From assembly GCF_002850605.1 (NCBI RefSeq), contig NZ_NXGB01000007.1, positions 61,901 through 125,900 on the forward strand: a stretch of DNA of 64,000 nucleotides, given 5' to 3'. This DNA is from Pasteurella oralis. GTDB lineage: Bacteria; Pseudomonadota; Gammaproteobacteria; Enterobacterales; Pasteurellaceae. Shown in pieces: positions 8,677 to 18,516 of the stretch (within the stretch, counting starts at the first letter, position 1; each line of letters begins with the position of its first letter). A program made the translations under genes and the position numbers. The notes beneath the pieces were generated by a model. That model saw only the letters and a list, made by a program, of their open reading frames with translations, did not search any database and was not told the origin of the DNA.

Positions 8677-9338
8677 AAACGCAAGCCGGTATTGTGACAT
8701 TAACAGTATTGCTATTGTTAAGTGGTATATTAATCGTTTTTTTACTGTCTAATGAAGATGTATTGCATCTATATTCAGAACAAGTGTATCAATATAAGCA
8801 CTATCTTACACAAAGCTTAAGGTTACAGGTACAAAGTTATCGCCAAAAACATGAATTATGTGAAAACTTACCATTAACTTTAGATAACAATGCGCATAAA
8901 TTAGATTTTACTGATACTTATCCACAAGATGAATATGCACAATATGTTTGGTGTTCTCGTATATCTTTATTCAAAGCTGTACCTCATTCAGCGCTAAATG
9001 AACAGCAATTTGATCGCTTTATTCAACGTGAAAATATACCGATTTTCCGTGCTGATTTTTCGGTTAATGAATTGAGAACGCCTCAATTTTATTGGTTTAC
9101 CGCGCAACAAAATGAGTGGGTATTAGCAGGGAACAAGAATGCGGTTGTTATTGCTGAAGGTGATTTACATATCAAAGGTAAGGGAAAAATTACAGGTACG
9201 GTGATTACTGCGGGAAAGTTGATATTAGATCAAAGCGTGCAAGTTAGTTATCGAAAAGCAACTGTAGAATATTGGCAGACTCAATTGAGTCGTTGGCGCT
9301 TAGTAGAGAATAGTTGGCATGATTTTAAATCATTATAA
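8673..9338 (+). CDS. comP: Competence protein ComP (YgdB-like)
   Basis: A 221-residue protein with an N-terminal hydrophobic helix (GIVTLTVLLLLSGILIVFLL) and no canonical GFTLxE prepilin motif, as in the YgdB/DUF2509 family. In H. influenzae the third gene of the comNOPQ operon has these features. It overlaps comO (ATGA) and comQ (20 bases), indicating translational coupling. The C-terminal part has a Gly-rich beta-like stretch (EGDLHIKGKGKITGTVITAG) resembling a polymer-forming or bactofilin-like turn. Its precise role in uptake is not known to me. Confidence 0.72.
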   Translation: MKTQAGIVTLTVLLLLSGILIVFLLSNEDVLHLYSEQVYQYKHYLTQSLRLQVQSYRQKHELCENLPLTLDNNAHKLDFTDTYPQDEYAQYVWCSRISLFKAVPHSALNEQQFDRFIQRENIPIFRADFSVNELRTPQFYWFTAQQNEWVLAGNKNAVVIAEGDLHIKGKGKITGTVITAGKLILDQSVQVSYRKATVEYWQTQLSRWRLVENSWHDFKSL

Positions 9339-9609
9339 AGGCATGAGCCTTTTATCATTATTATTGACTTTAGGCGTTTTTAGTGGACTTTTCCTCTCAG
9401 TTAATCAATGGTTAGCCATACAACGCCAGAATGCGATTAGGATTTATCATACAGTTCAGGTTATGCAAATTGCTGAAAATCAAAAGCAGCGCCAATTTTT
9501 AGGGTTAGATTGTGAGAAACAAACCAAGCAAAATAACATCCGGTTTCAAATTGAATGTACATCAGAAAAAGCAACAGTCAAATCCTCTTTTGTTCAAATA
9601 ACTTTGTAA
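9319..9609 (+). CDS. comQ: Competence pseudopilin ComQ (PpdC-like)
   Basis: A 96-residue small prepilin-like protein starting MILNHYKGMSLLSLLLTLGVF. A leader ends at Gly8 and a single hydrophobic helix follows; the +5 residue is Ser, as in ComO. Two Cys in the C-terminal region could form a disulfide. It overlaps the end of comP by 20 bases and is the last pilin gene before recC. Identified by operon position and prepilin architecture; sequence conservation in this family is low. Confidence 0.72.
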   Translation: MILNHYKGMSLLSLLLTLGVFSGLFLSVNQWLAIQRQNAIRIYHTVQVMQIAENQKQRQFLGLDCEKQTKQNNIRFQIECTSEKATVKSSFVQITL

Positions 9610-9677
9610 AAGTCTTGCGATGCAAACTAAACTGGGGAAAAATAACATAAATTGATAATTTATGGGATAAAGTTTCC

Positions 9678-12600
9678 GTGTTTAATATTTATTACTCCAA
9701 TGATCTTGATGTACAAAAAAATATTCTATTGAGTTTAATGGAAGAGAGATTAGAGGATCCTTTTCAGTCGGAGATTATTTTAGTTCAAAGCCCTGGTATG
9801 GCACAGTGGTTACAGTGGAAAATTGCAGAGCAAAAAGGGATTGCAAGTAATATTAAGTTTCCAATGCCGGCTAGCTTTATTTGGCAACAATATGCGGATA
9901 ATTTGCCTCATGTAGAGGGTCAAACACCATTTAACAAAACTGCAATGACATGGCGTTTAATGCGTCTGATTCCAACTTATTTAGTTCAATCTGAATTTGA
10001 GTCATTACGTCATTATTTATCTTCTTCTGTACAAACTGAACAACAAAAATTGTATCAATTAGCGCATAAGATTGCCGATTTATTTGACCAATATTTAGTT
10101 TATCGTCCTGAATGGATCTTAAATTGGGAAAATGGGAATGATAAGGCAGTGATTAAGCAATTTAAGTCACTTTCTGTTTCTAAAGATGACAAATTTTTCC
10201 AACAGCTTAAACAGGATATTACTTGGCAGGCTATTTTATGGCGAGCTTTAATTGCCGATATTCAAGCTCAGGATGAAATTAATTTACCTCTCCATCGTGC
10301 CAATTTGCAAAGTCAATTTTTACAATTTTTACAGCAACATCAACCTGTAAATGTACCTGCACGTATTTTTGTTTTTGGTATTTCTGCTTTACCTAAAGGC
10401 TATTTAGATACTTTATATGCAATGAGCCAGCACTGTGAAGTACATTTATTCTTTACTCATGGCTGCCGAGAATATTGGGGCGATTTAGTTGATGCCCGTT
10501 TTATGCAAAATTTAACTCAATTACGACGTATATCTTATTATTCTCAGCAGGCTAAGCCTGTGTTAACTCAACATGCAAAACCTGTATTTGAGCTTAGCTA
10601 TGAAAATGAACAATTATTGGAAGGACATCCATTACTTTCAAGTTGGGGAAAATTAGGGCGTGATTTTTTATATTTATTAACTGAATTAGAGCAGAATGAT
10701 AATGTACGCAGTATTGAAGCATATACTGAATTAGCTGCACCTACTTTATTATCGCAGGTCCAAGCACGTATTCTTAATTTAGATGGTCATACTGGACTAA
10801 ATTTCTCACCAAATGACCGCACTTTAACCTTTCATTCTTGTCACAGTGCAATGCGTGAAGTCGAAGTATTACAAGATTATCTACTTCATTTATTTCAGCA
10901 AGATTTGGAGTTAACACCTAAAGATATTGTTGTAATGGTCGCAGATATTGATAAATATCTTCCTTATATTCAGGCAGTATTTGGTCAACAGCATAAAGAG
11001 AGTCATGCCACAATTCCATTTTCGATTTCTGATAATAAATTGTCAGAGAATGACGTATTAATCGCGACTTTTATTCATTTATTAACCATTAAGGAGAGCC
11101 AATTCAGTGCTGAAGAGGTACTAGCTTTACTCGATGTACCAGCCATTCGTGCCAAATTCCGTATTGAACTTGCTGATTTAGCCAGACTTCGTCACTGGGT
11201 TGCAAACTCAGGTATTCGTTTTGGTTTAGCAAAGTGCGGTGAAAAGCATCAGAAAAATTATAATGCATGGCAAGCTGGCTTAGAGCGAATGTTATTAGGC
11301 TATGCTATGCGCGAGGAAAATGGTATTTGGCAAGATAGTCTGGGGTTTGATAGTAGCTATGGTTTACAAGGCGGGCTAGCTGGACGTTTAGCAGCGTTTA
11401 TAACTGCTTTATCGCAATGGAATAATTGCATCCAAACGATGCAATCTATTGTGCAATGGCAGCAAAGTTTGACTAGACTTTTAGCTGATTTTTTTGAAGC
11501 GAATGAAAATAGTATACCGACTTTGCTTTATATTCAGCAGATGATTGAGCAAATTGTTGAGGAAGTACAAAAAACAGATTTTGAACAAACGCTAAATATT
11601 GATGTTATTGCAGAAGTACTCAGTGCAGCGTTAGAAGACGATCCTAATACTCTGCGCTTTTTAGCTGGTAAAGTGAACTTTTGTACTTTGTTACCTATGC
11701 GCTCAATTCCTTTCAAAGTAGTCTGTTTGTTAGGAATGAATGATGGTGAATATCCTCGTCAGCAAACGCCAAATAGCTTTGATTTAATGCAATATGATCG
11801 CCGTAAAGGTGATCGTTTTCGCCGTGACGATGATTGTTATTTATTTCTTGAGGCATTGTTATCTGCTCAAGATTATTTTTATGTGAGTTTTGTTGGTCGT
11901 TCAATTATTGATAACCAAGAAAAACAACCTTCCGTTTTAGTGAATCAATTGCTCGATTATTTAGTGGATAAATTACCTCAAAATAATGAGATAGATTGGA
12001 AGTCGGTTTTAATCCGACAACACCCAATGACGGTTTTTAGTCCTGATAACTTTAAAGCGCCTTATCATTCTTTTGCAAAGCAGTGGTTGCCTTTAGCCAT
12101 GTCGCAGAAAAATGAATCTTATGAGAATTTTATACAACCCATTTCTCAAGAGACAATGGATGAGGGATTCGAAATCAACTTATCTGATTTGATTACTTTT
12201 GTACAAAATCCAGTGGAATTTTTCTTCAAGCGCCATTTAGGTGTGTATTTTGTTAGACAAGAAGAAGGCATTGCAGAGAGTGAAAATTTTACTTTAGATA
12301 ATTTAACTAAATACCATATTAATGAGGAGTTACTTGATTATTCCAATGAACAAATAAAGGCTTTTTTTATCCAGTTGAAAGTTAAAGGTATTTTACCACG
12401 TGGTGAATTTGCACAAATTTATGAACGCCAACTACAAGAAGATATTCAGTCTTTAAAGACCACAGTAGCGACTTATTTATCGCAAGAACAACAGATCTTA
12501 GAGTTAGATATTGTTTTGCCAACTAAGCAAGGTGATGTTCGTTTAGTGGGCAATATTGATAGGTTATATGATAATCGTCGTGTGACTTGGCGTGTAGGTC

Positions 12601-13058
12601 ATATCAAAGATAAGCATTTAATTGAGGCATGGATTTACTATCTTGTGCAGTCTGTAGTGGCAGAAGATAAAACAGTTATTCCCCCTATTTGTTATAGTAA
12701 AGATGAGCAGAAATCATTTAAGCCTTTAACAGCAAATGCTTCTCTGAATGTAAAAGCGCTTGCATTGAATCAATTACAGATTTATGTAGAGAGTTATATC
12801 CAAAGTCATCAACAGCTACAACTTGTGCCAACAGTTAATCTTAAAAGTTATTTAAAGCTGATTAGTGATGGAAGTGCGGTCGATTTTGAGAAAGTTTTAA
12901 CTATGTTGTGTAAAATTGGTGCAGGTGATGATTATGTTCAAGGGGATGTCTACTGGCAGCGAGTGCTGACACAGCAACAATTTAGTGATTCTTTTTTAAA
13001 AGAAATTAACCAACGCACTCAAGATTGGTTTCAGCTTATGTTTGAACATGTCGTGTAG
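9678..13058 (+). CDS. recC: Exodeoxyribonuclease V subunit RecC
   Basis: An 1126-residue RecC, essentially the E. coli length (1122). RecC holds the RecBCD complex together and recognises Chi. It starts at a GTG (9678), with FNIYYSNDLDVQ next, and carries the conserved RecC segment SPGMAQWLQWKIAEQKGIASN. The inactive helicase-like domains and the C-terminal nuclease-like domain are full length. recB and recD are not adjacent, as in H. influenzae. Three uptake sequences lie inside (near 10810, 11230 and 12870). A 68-base gap after comQ means it could share the competence transcript. Confidence 0.95.
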   Translation: MFNIYYSNDLDVQKNILLSLMEERLEDPFQSEIILVQSPGMAQWLQWKIAEQKGIASNIKFPMPASFIWQQYADNLPHVEGQTPFNKTAMTWRLMRLIPTYLVQSEFESLRHYLSSSVQTEQQKLYQLAHKIADLFDQYLVYRPEWILNWENGNDKAVIKQFKSLSVSKDDKFFQQLKQDITWQAILWRALIADIQAQDEINLPLHRANLQSQFLQFLQQHQPVNVPARIFVFGISALPKGYLDTLYAMSQHCEVHLFFTHGCREYWGDLVDARFMQNLTQLRRISYYSQQAKPVLTQHAKPVFELSYENEQLLEGHPLLSSWGKLGRDFLYLLTELEQNDNVRSIEAYTELAAPTLLSQVQARILNLDGHTGLNFSPNDRTLTFHSCHSAMREVEVLQDYLLHLFQQDLELTPKDIVVMVADIDKYLPYIQAVFGQQHKESHATIPFSISDNKLSENDVLIATFIHLLTIKESQFSAEEVLALLDVPAIRAKFRIELADLARLRHWVANSGIRFGLAKCGEKHQKNYNAWQAGLERMLLGYAMREENGIWQDSLGFDSSYGLQGGLAGRLAAFITALSQWNNCIQTMQSIVQWQQSLTRLLADFFEANENSIPTLLYIQQMIEQIVEEVQKTDFEQTLNIDVIAEVLSAALEDDPNTLRFLAGKVNFCTLLPMRSIPFKVVCLLGMNDGEYPRQQTPNSFDLMQYDRRKGDRFRRDDDCYLFLEALLSAQDYFYVSFVGRSIIDNQEKQPSVLVNQLLDYLVDKLPQNNEIDWKSVLIRQHPMTVFSPDNFKAPYHSFAKQWLPLAMSQKNESYENFIQPISQETMDEGFEINLSDLITFVQNPVEFFFKRHLGVYFVRQEEGIAESENFTLDNLTKYHINEELLDYSNEQIKAFFIQLKVKGILPRGEFAQIYERQLQEDIQSLKTTVATYLSQEQQILELDIVLPTKQGDVRLVGNIDRLYDNRRVTWRVGHIKDKHLIEAWIYYLVQSVVAEDKTVIPPICYSKDEQKSFKPLTANASLNVKALALNQLQIYVESYIQSHQQLQLVPTVNLKSYLKLISDGSAVDFEKVLTMLCKIGAGDDYVQGDVYWQRVLTQQQFSDSFLKEINQRTQDWFQLMFEHVV

Positions 13059-13123
13059 TCGCCATCATATTTGCCACAATGACCAGAATATTGTGGCAAA
13101 TTTTTTATGCGTCTATGATCTAT

Positions 13124-13564
13124 CTACAGATATAACGCCATCAAAATGGCATTTTCACGTTTACCATCGGGTGTTGGATAATAATTTTTACGAAGATCTA
13201 CTTCATTAAAACCAAATTGATCATATAGAGCTTTGGCAGTTAGATTTGATTCTCGAACTTCTAACCACAGTGTTGAAATCTGTTTTGCTTTTAATTGATT
13301 GGTAAGCTCATTCAGTAGTTTTTTGCCAAAACCTTGTCCTTGAAACAGTGGATCAACCGCAATGTTAAACAACGTTGCCTCGTCTAATATTGTTTGGCAA
13401 ATCACGAACGCGACAATTTGTGTATGGCTGGTCAACTTTAAGTTAAGATAACACTCACCTTGGTTATTTTTTAGCGTACCAAGTGACCAAGGTATTACAT
13501 GTGCGGCTTGTTCAATGGCAAAAAGGCGATCAAAATCAGATTCAATGATAGGGGAAATTTGCAT
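13124..13564 (-). CDS. rimI: Ribosomal protein S18-alanine N-acetyltransferase
   Basis: A 146-residue GNAT-family acetyltransferase that acetylates the N-terminal Ala of ribosomal protein S18. The acetyl-CoA binding motif GQGFGKKLL and the downstream ESNLTAKALYDQFGF are typical of RimI. I choose the ATG at 13564, which overlaps the holD stop codon by one base (TAATG), giving the normal RimI length. A longer reading starting nine codons upstream would intrude into holD. The holD-rimI pair is conserved in E. coli. Confidence 0.92.
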   Translation of the reverse strand: MQISPIIESDFDRLFAIEQAAHVIPWSLGTLKNNQGECYLNLKLTSHTQIVAFVICQTILDEATLFNIAVDPLFQGQGFGKKLLNELTNQLKAKQISTLWLEVRESNLTAKALYDQFGFNEVDLRKNYYPTPDGKRENAILMALYL

Positions 13565-13974
13565 TAGACTCTCACTTGGATTTGTTGCCATAGATGGCGC
13601 TTAGCTTGATGACTTTGTTTAAATTTAAGCCAAGTTGGTGACTGCCAAATAGCGCTAGCAGAGTGGCAGTAGGGTAAAGTGCGGTCAATTTTTTCAGCAT
13701 TATCACTCAATAGCCAGTAAGTGACATTATGCGTTGCTTTTAGATGTTGTGCTTGTTCAAAGCTAATGAATAAACAGTTGTTTTCATTAAGTTCTAAACT
13801 GCGTAGTACATCTTTTAATAGCATATTATCTTGTTTCAAATTGGCTTCTGTAATGACAATTAAACGAATATTTTCACCCACGTTAATATTTACAACGCCC
13901 TTTAAGCGCTCGGGATGTTGTAGTTGCCATTGGGTTATCCCCATTTCTTGTAACAGAAGCTCTCGTCTGGTCAT
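13564..13974 (-). CDS. holD: DNA polymerase III psi subunit
   Basis: A 136-residue HolD, which joins the clamp-loader complex and, through chi, SSB. The N-terminus MTRRELLLQEMGITQWQL matches the conserved psi segment that binds the clamp loader. Psi proteins are poorly conserved, but the position (divergent from rsmC, overlapping rimI) is the same as in E. coli, which makes the call firm. An uptake sequence lies within the gene near 13680. Confidence 0.9.
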   Translation of the reverse strand: MTRRELLLQEMGITQWQLQHPERLKGVVNINVGENIRLIVITEANLKQDNMLLKDVLRSLELNENNCLFISFEQAQHLKATHNVTYWLLSDNAEKIDRTLPYCHSASAIWQSPTWLKFKQSHQAKRHLWQQIQVRV

Positions 13975-14049
13975 GCTATTTCTTCATTGCTATTAGTTTT
14001 TCCTTTATAATGCGTTCAATTTTAACTAATAACCCATAGGATTAACAGC

Positions 14050-15036
14050 GTGATTTCTCTTGAGAGCCAAGTTCTACAACGTCACCTTACATTTTTTGAT
14101 AATAAATCAGTATTTTTTGCTGGTGGTATTAATGATAATTTTCCACAACAAATCAATGCTAAATCAGTGAAAATATGGAGTTGGTATTTTGACTATGCCA
14201 AAATACAAGATGCGGTGGATTTTTGCCTAGAATCAGACACACAAGCTGATTTAGTGATTTTCTACTGGACTAAAAATAAACAAGAAGTGCAGTTTCAATT
14301 GATGCAATTGTTGGCAAATGCACCTATTGGACAAGAAATGCTCGTTATTGGTGAAAATCGTTGTGGCATTCGTTCGGTAGAGAAAATGCTTGAACCTTAT
14401 GGTGAAATTGCCAAAATTGATTCTGCTCGCCGCTGCGGGTTATATCATTTTTGTTTAAAGAAGCCAGTGGATTTTCTTTTTGACAAGTATTGGAAAACGT
14501 ATCAGCACACGAAGTTAAAAGGATTGACTATTTATAGCTTACCTGGTGTTTTTAGCGCAAATGAACTTGATGTAGGGACAGATTTATTACTATCTACTCT
14601 TGAACAATCAATTCGTGGTAATGTATTGGATATGGGGTGTGGGGCTGGTGTCATTGGTGCTTATATCAAGCAGCATAACCCTAAAGTACAAATCACGATG
14701 ACAGATATACATGCAATGGCTCTTGCCTCAGCTAAGCGTACTTTAGCGGAAAATCAGCTTGAAGGCGATGTGATTGCAAGTGATGTATTTTCTCATATTA
14801 CAGGTAAATTTGATTTGATTATTTCAAATCCACCTTTCCATGAGGGAATCGACACTACTTATCGTGCAGTAAATGAATTGATTAGCCAAGCAAAATGGCA
14901 TTTGAAGCAAGGCGGTGAGCTACGTATTGTAGCAAATGTATTTCTTCCTTACCCTGATTTATTAGATCAACATTTTGGTTCTCATCAAGTGTTAGCGAAA
15001 ACAAATAAGTTTAAGGTATATTCTGTTATGCTGTAG
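14050..15036 (+). CDS. rsmC: 16S rRNA (guanine-1207-N2)-methyltransferase
   Basis: A 328-residue class I methyltransferase with the duplicated architecture of RsmC: a degenerate N-terminal domain and a catalytic C-terminal domain. The SAM-binding loop is VLDMGCGAGVIGAY and the catalytic motif is SNPPFHEG. It methylates G1207 of 16S rRNA. It starts at GTG 14050, with AGGA nine bases upstream, and is divergent from holD-rimI. An uptake-sequence hairpin 280 bases downstream is the likely terminator. Confidence 0.95.
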   Translation: MISLESQVLQRHLTFFDNKSVFFAGGINDNFPQQINAKSVKIWSWYFDYAKIQDAVDFCLESDTQADLVIFYWTKNKQEVQFQLMQLLANAPIGQEMLVIGENRCGIRSVEKMLEPYGEIAKIDSARRCGLYHFCLKKPVDFLFDKYWKTYQHTKLKGLTIYSLPGVFSANELDVGTDLLLSTLEQSIRGNVLDMGCGAGVIGAYIKQHNPKVQITMTDIHAMALASAKRTLAENQLEGDVIASDVFSHITGKFDLIISNPPFHEGIDTTYRAVNELISQAKWHLKQGGELRIVANVFLPYPDLLDQHFGSHQVLAKTNKFKVYSVML

Positions 15037-15147
15037 CGAGCTAAAAGTCCAATAACAGATTATTGGAGTCATACATTATTTTAAATTTATTATAGCCGAT
15101 AATTTTTTGGCATTTTGCATAAATGCTAAGTTATAAAGGAAAAGAGT

Positions 15148-15267
15148 GTGAAAGCTGATCACATAACAATAATGCAATGTGATTTTCTCAGATCTTTTTT
15201 ATATGGTTGGCTTCTTTGTGATAATAATTTTGACTCTGTATCATCTATAAAAGAGGGGCAAAGGTGA
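15148..15267 (+). CDS. Possible small protein in the rsmC-afuC gap (weak)
   Basis: The 326-base gap 15037-15362 holds no recognisable gene. The best candidate is a 39-codon frame starting GTG at 15148, with AAGGA seven bases upstream, encoding a Cys- and aromatic-containing peptide (MQCDFLRSFLYGWLLC in its middle). Its stop overlaps a second tiny frame of 12 codons (GTG at 15264, after GAGGGG, to 15302). A small hairpin GCATTT/AAATGC precedes it. I recognise no family. It may be chance, or part of a small RNA. Confidence 0.2.
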   Translation: MKADHITIMQCDFLRSFLYGWLLCDNNFDSVSSIKEGQR

Positions 15268-15314
15268 ACTACGTAGCTACAGTGATACTCTCACTATGCT
15301 AGCTTGCAAGAATG

Positions 15315-15360
15315 AAAAGTGCGGTAGAATTGTTGCTTTTTTTACCGCACTTTTTTATTT
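15315..15360. terminator. Bidirectional terminator made of two uptake sequences
   Basis: AAAAGTGCGGTA at 15315-15326 pairs with TACCGCACTTTT at 15343-15354, with T runs on both strands outside the stem. It can terminate rsmC on the plus strand and the afu operon on the minus strand. Confidence 0.85.
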
Positions 15361-15362
15361 TA

Positions 15363-16412
15363 CTATTCTTGCTTTAACAAAAAGACACCATGTTCTGCTA
15401 AATGAACATAAGCTTCTGTTAATTCAGGATTAAATTGTTCTGGGTTCGTATTAATTAGCAAGTCTTGCCCTCCCCAATTAGCAACGATTTCCCAATGATT
15501 GCCCATATAGACTGCACTTTTAATGGTACAACGCTGTGCTTCTTCGCCTGTTTGTTTAAGCGTGATAGCTTCTGGACGGACACCAACAAGACAAGGACCA
15601 TCAGGTAAGCCAAATTGTGGTGCTGTCGCTAGAGTGAATTGATAACCATGAACAGTGATTTGATCTTGTTGCACTGAACCATTGAAAATACTTGATTCTC
15701 CCATAAAATTAGCTAAGAACAGCGAATTTGGACGCAAATATAATTCTTTTGCTGGGGCTTTTTGCATAATTTTGCCTTTATGCATGACGATAACTTCATC
15801 AGATACAGCAAATGCTTCAGTTTGATCATGAGTCACATAAAGCGAAGTGATACCTAAACGTTGCTGCAATTCACGGATTTTTTCACGCATTGAACGACGT
15901 AGATTCGCATCAAGATTACTTAATGGTTCATCAAAAAGAAGCACTTTCGGTTTGAGAACTAATGCACGAGCAAGTGCAACACGTTGCTGTTGACCACCGG
16001 ATATTTGATCAACATAGCGATCTTCAAAGCCAGCGAGATCAACGAGCTCGAGTGCTTCTTTAACACGCTGTGTACGCTCTTCTTTGTTTACACCTTGCAT
16101 TTTTAAACCATAGCCGACGTTATCACCAATTGACATGTGTGGGAATAAGGCGTAAGACTGGAAAACAATACAAATATCACGATTTTGAATTGATGATTTA
16201 GTGACATCTTCACCATCAATAAAAATTTGTCCTGATGTTGGGCTTTCTAATCCTGCGACTAATCGTAGCACTGTTGTTTTACCGCAACCAGATGGCCCTA
16301 ATAAGGTGACCATCGTGCCGCGTTTAATGTTTAAATTTAAGTCATCAATAACGACTGCTTTACCGAAAGCTTTAGTGATGTTTTTTAATACTAAGAAATC
16401 ATTATTACTCAT
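15363..16412 (-). CDS. afuC: ABC transporter ATP-binding protein AfuC
   Basis: A 349-residue ATPase of the FbpC/AfuC/PotA type. Walker A is GPSGCGKTT, the signature is [15 protein letters not shown], Walker B is [12 protein letters not shown] and the switch is VTHDQ. A C-terminal TOBE-like regulatory domain follows (GVRPEAITL). It is the last gene of the afu operon, 17 bases after afuB. Such genes are often labelled iron(III) transporters. The Afu family of Actinobacillus pleuropneumoniae has been shown to import hexose phosphates, and the binding proteins here are of that type. Confidence 0.9.
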   Translation of the reverse strand: MSNNDFLVLKNITKAFGKAVVIDDLNLNIKRGTMVTLLGPSGCGKTTVLRLVAGLESPTSGQIFIDGEDVTKSSIQNRDICIVFQSYALFPHMSIGDNVGYGLKMQGVNKEERTQRVKEALELVDLAGFEDRYVDQISGGQQQRVALARALVLKPKVLLFDEPLSNLDANLRRSMREKIRELQQRLGITSLYVTHDQTEAFAVSDEVIVMHKGKIMQKAPAKELYLRPNSLFLANFMGESSIFNGSVQQDQITVHGYQFTLATAPQFGLPDGPCLVGVRPEAITLKQTGEEAQRCTIKSAVYMGNHWEIVANWGGQDLLINTNPEQFNPELTEAYVHLAEHGVFLLKQE

Positions 16413-16429
16413 AGTTTACTACCTATACA

Positions 16430-18487
16430 TTAATTCATTTTTTTCGCTTTGGAACGTGAAATACGAGTATCGCCCACGATCCAGTCAAAGAATAAGATAA
16501 TTGCCATCATGACAACGATAAGGATTGAACCGTAAGCAATCGCAATGCCGTATTCGCCATCTTCTACTCGGTTCAAAATATAAGATGTAGCAACGCGTGT
16601 GTCAGCTGTGACTAAGAATATAATGGCGCTGACTGTTGTCATGGAACGGACAAAGCTCGTGACTAAAGCGGATAATAACGCAGGTTTTAGTAATGGAAAT
16701 ACGATATACCAAATGGTCTTAAAAGAGCTTCCTTTTAATGAGAGCGACGCTTCATCCAGTGACTTATCTAATTGTCCTAAACCCGCAATGGCAGCACGCA
16801 TACCAACAGGCATATTACGCATGACCATTGAAAGTACAATAATCATGGCTGTACCTGTGAGGTAAATTGGCGCGCTATTAAAGGCAATAATATAGGAAAC
16901 CCCTGCCACTGTGCCTGGAACAGCAAAACAAAGCAGAGTTAAGAACTCAAGAGTCTTTTTACCCTTAAACTCACGACGTACTGTAATATAAGCAATCAAT
17001 AAACCAAATAGTGCAGTGACAGGTGCTGCACTCGCCGCAAAAATAACGGTTTGGATTAATGATGGCCAAGCACCATCGCTGAATCCTTGTCCAAAGAGAA
17101 TTTGGTAATTTTTCAAGGTTAATGTGTAATCTACCCCCCAGTTTACGGTGAAGCTACCGTAGAAAATACTGCCATAAAGTACGACGTTAAATAAAGTCCA
17201 GAAACCAAGGAAGAATACAATTAAGGCTTTTAAACCATTCGGTAGTTCTTGCACATCACCACGATAGGATTTGCCTGAAACTGTGACATAAGAACGTTTA
17301 CCTATCCAAAGATATTGAATCACAAAGATAGCAAGCGAGAACATTAATAGGATCGTACCTAATGTACTTGCTGAAGCGTAATCTAATTGTGAGCCTGCGA
17401 TATAAAAATAAATCTGTGTCGCAATGACATCAAAGCTACCGCCAAGAACAAATGGTGTACTGAAATCAGCTAGAGATTGGATGACAACCACTAAGAAAGA
17501 GTTGGCTAATGCGGGCTTCAATAATGGGAAAATGATATGGAAGAACGCTTGATAACGATTTGAGCGCAATGTATAAGCCGCTTCTTCGATTGAAGGATGA
17601 ATAGATTTCAATGCGCCCTCAAGAATCATGAAGGACATTGGTGTCAACGCCAAAGTATGAGCGATCACAATCCCAGTAAACCCATAAAGCCAGTTACTGC
17701 TAAAACCTAAATATTCAACTAAGAAAGCAGTGACATAACCAGAGCGACCAAGCATCAATGTCACCCCAAGACCTACTACGAATGGTGGTGTGACGATAGG
17801 TAAAATTGAGAATATTTTACCAATGAATGCCGTACGTTTAGCGATACGTGTTGTATAAAGTGCAAAAGCTAGACCAAAAATTGTAGAAAGCACACCAACA
17901 ACTGAGGATACCGCTAAAGAGTTTCCGACGACTCGTAACACATAAGGTTGTTGTATGATATCAACCACTTGCTGCGGCGCAAACTGTCCATTATCAAAAA
18001 ACATGGAAAGCAAGATAGCAAAAGTCGGATAGACGATAAAAAAGAAAATCGTCATGACAATAGCGATAAGTGACGCAATTACAAATTTGTCACCTTGCAT
18101 GACTTTTAATCGCGCAAGCGCATTTGTTGCTAATGCTAATAATGCGATCATCAAAATGATAACTGAATAGCCAAGGCTAAATTTTGCTATTGTCGCAGAA
18201 ACAAAGACAAAGAGGAAAAGTGCACTGATAAGCCCTAACTCAAGTTTAGCACGTTGAGTATCAGAACGCGGTAATAAAAAGCTGAGTAATGGAAATACTA
18301 GCATCGGTAAAAACCAAGCCCAGCTTAGGTTTAAATTATACCAACCCATCGCTTCTAATAATTCATCAGATGTAGAATCCCATAGACCATAATCTAATGC
18401 TTTTGATGGCAATAAGGTAAAGCCAAGTAATGCTAAAAGCATCCAAAGCATAGGGGAGTTAAAAGAAAATATTTTTTTCTGCTCCAT
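16430..18487 (-). CDS. afuB: ABC transporter permease AfuB (two fused permease domains)
   Basis: A 685-residue inner-membrane protein with two copies of the BPD-transport permease domain. EAA-loop motifs that contact the ATPase are visible near residues 294-330 (EEAAYTLRSNRYQAFFHIIFP) and 582-610 (DEASLSLKGSSFKTIWYIVFP). Up to a dozen or more hydrophobic helices can be drawn. It lies between the binding-protein genes and afuC. The 159-base gap to the last afuA contains a perfect hairpin, which may set the ratio of binding protein to permease. Confidence 0.9.
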   Translation of the reverse strand: MEQKKIFSFNSPMLWMLLALLGFTLLPSKALDYGLWDSTSDELLEAMGWYNLNLSWAWFLPMLVFPLLSFLLPRSDTQRAKLELGLISALFLFVFVSATIAKFSLGYSVIILMIALLALATNALARLKVMQGDKFVIASLIAIVMTIFFFIVYPTFAILLSMFFDNGQFAPQQVVDIIQQPYVLRVVGNSLAVSSVVGVLSTIFGLAFALYTTRIAKRTAFIGKIFSILPIVTPPFVVGLGVTLMLGRSGYVTAFLVEYLGFSSNWLYGFTGIVIAHTLALTPMSFMILEGALKSIHPSIEEAAYTLRSNRYQAFFHIIFPLLKPALANSFLVVVIQSLADFSTPFVLGGSFDVIATQIYFYIAGSQLDYASASTLGTILLMFSLAIFVIQYLWIGKRSYVTVSGKSYRGDVQELPNGLKALIVFFLGFWTLFNVVLYGSIFYGSFTVNWGVDYTLTLKNYQILFGQGFSDGAWPSLIQTVIFAASAAPVTALFGLLIAYITVRREFKGKKTLEFLTLLCFAVPGTVAGVSYIIAFNSAPIYLTGTAMIIVLSMVMRNMPVGMRAAIAGLGQLDKSLDEASLSLKGSSFKTIWYIVFPLLKPALLSALVTSFVRSMTTVSAIIFLVTADTRVATSYILNRVEDGEYGIAIAYGSILIVVMMAIILFFDWIVGDTRISRSKAKKMN

Positions 18488-18516
18488 AAAAAACCTCTAA
18501 TTAAGCAGTAAGACAT

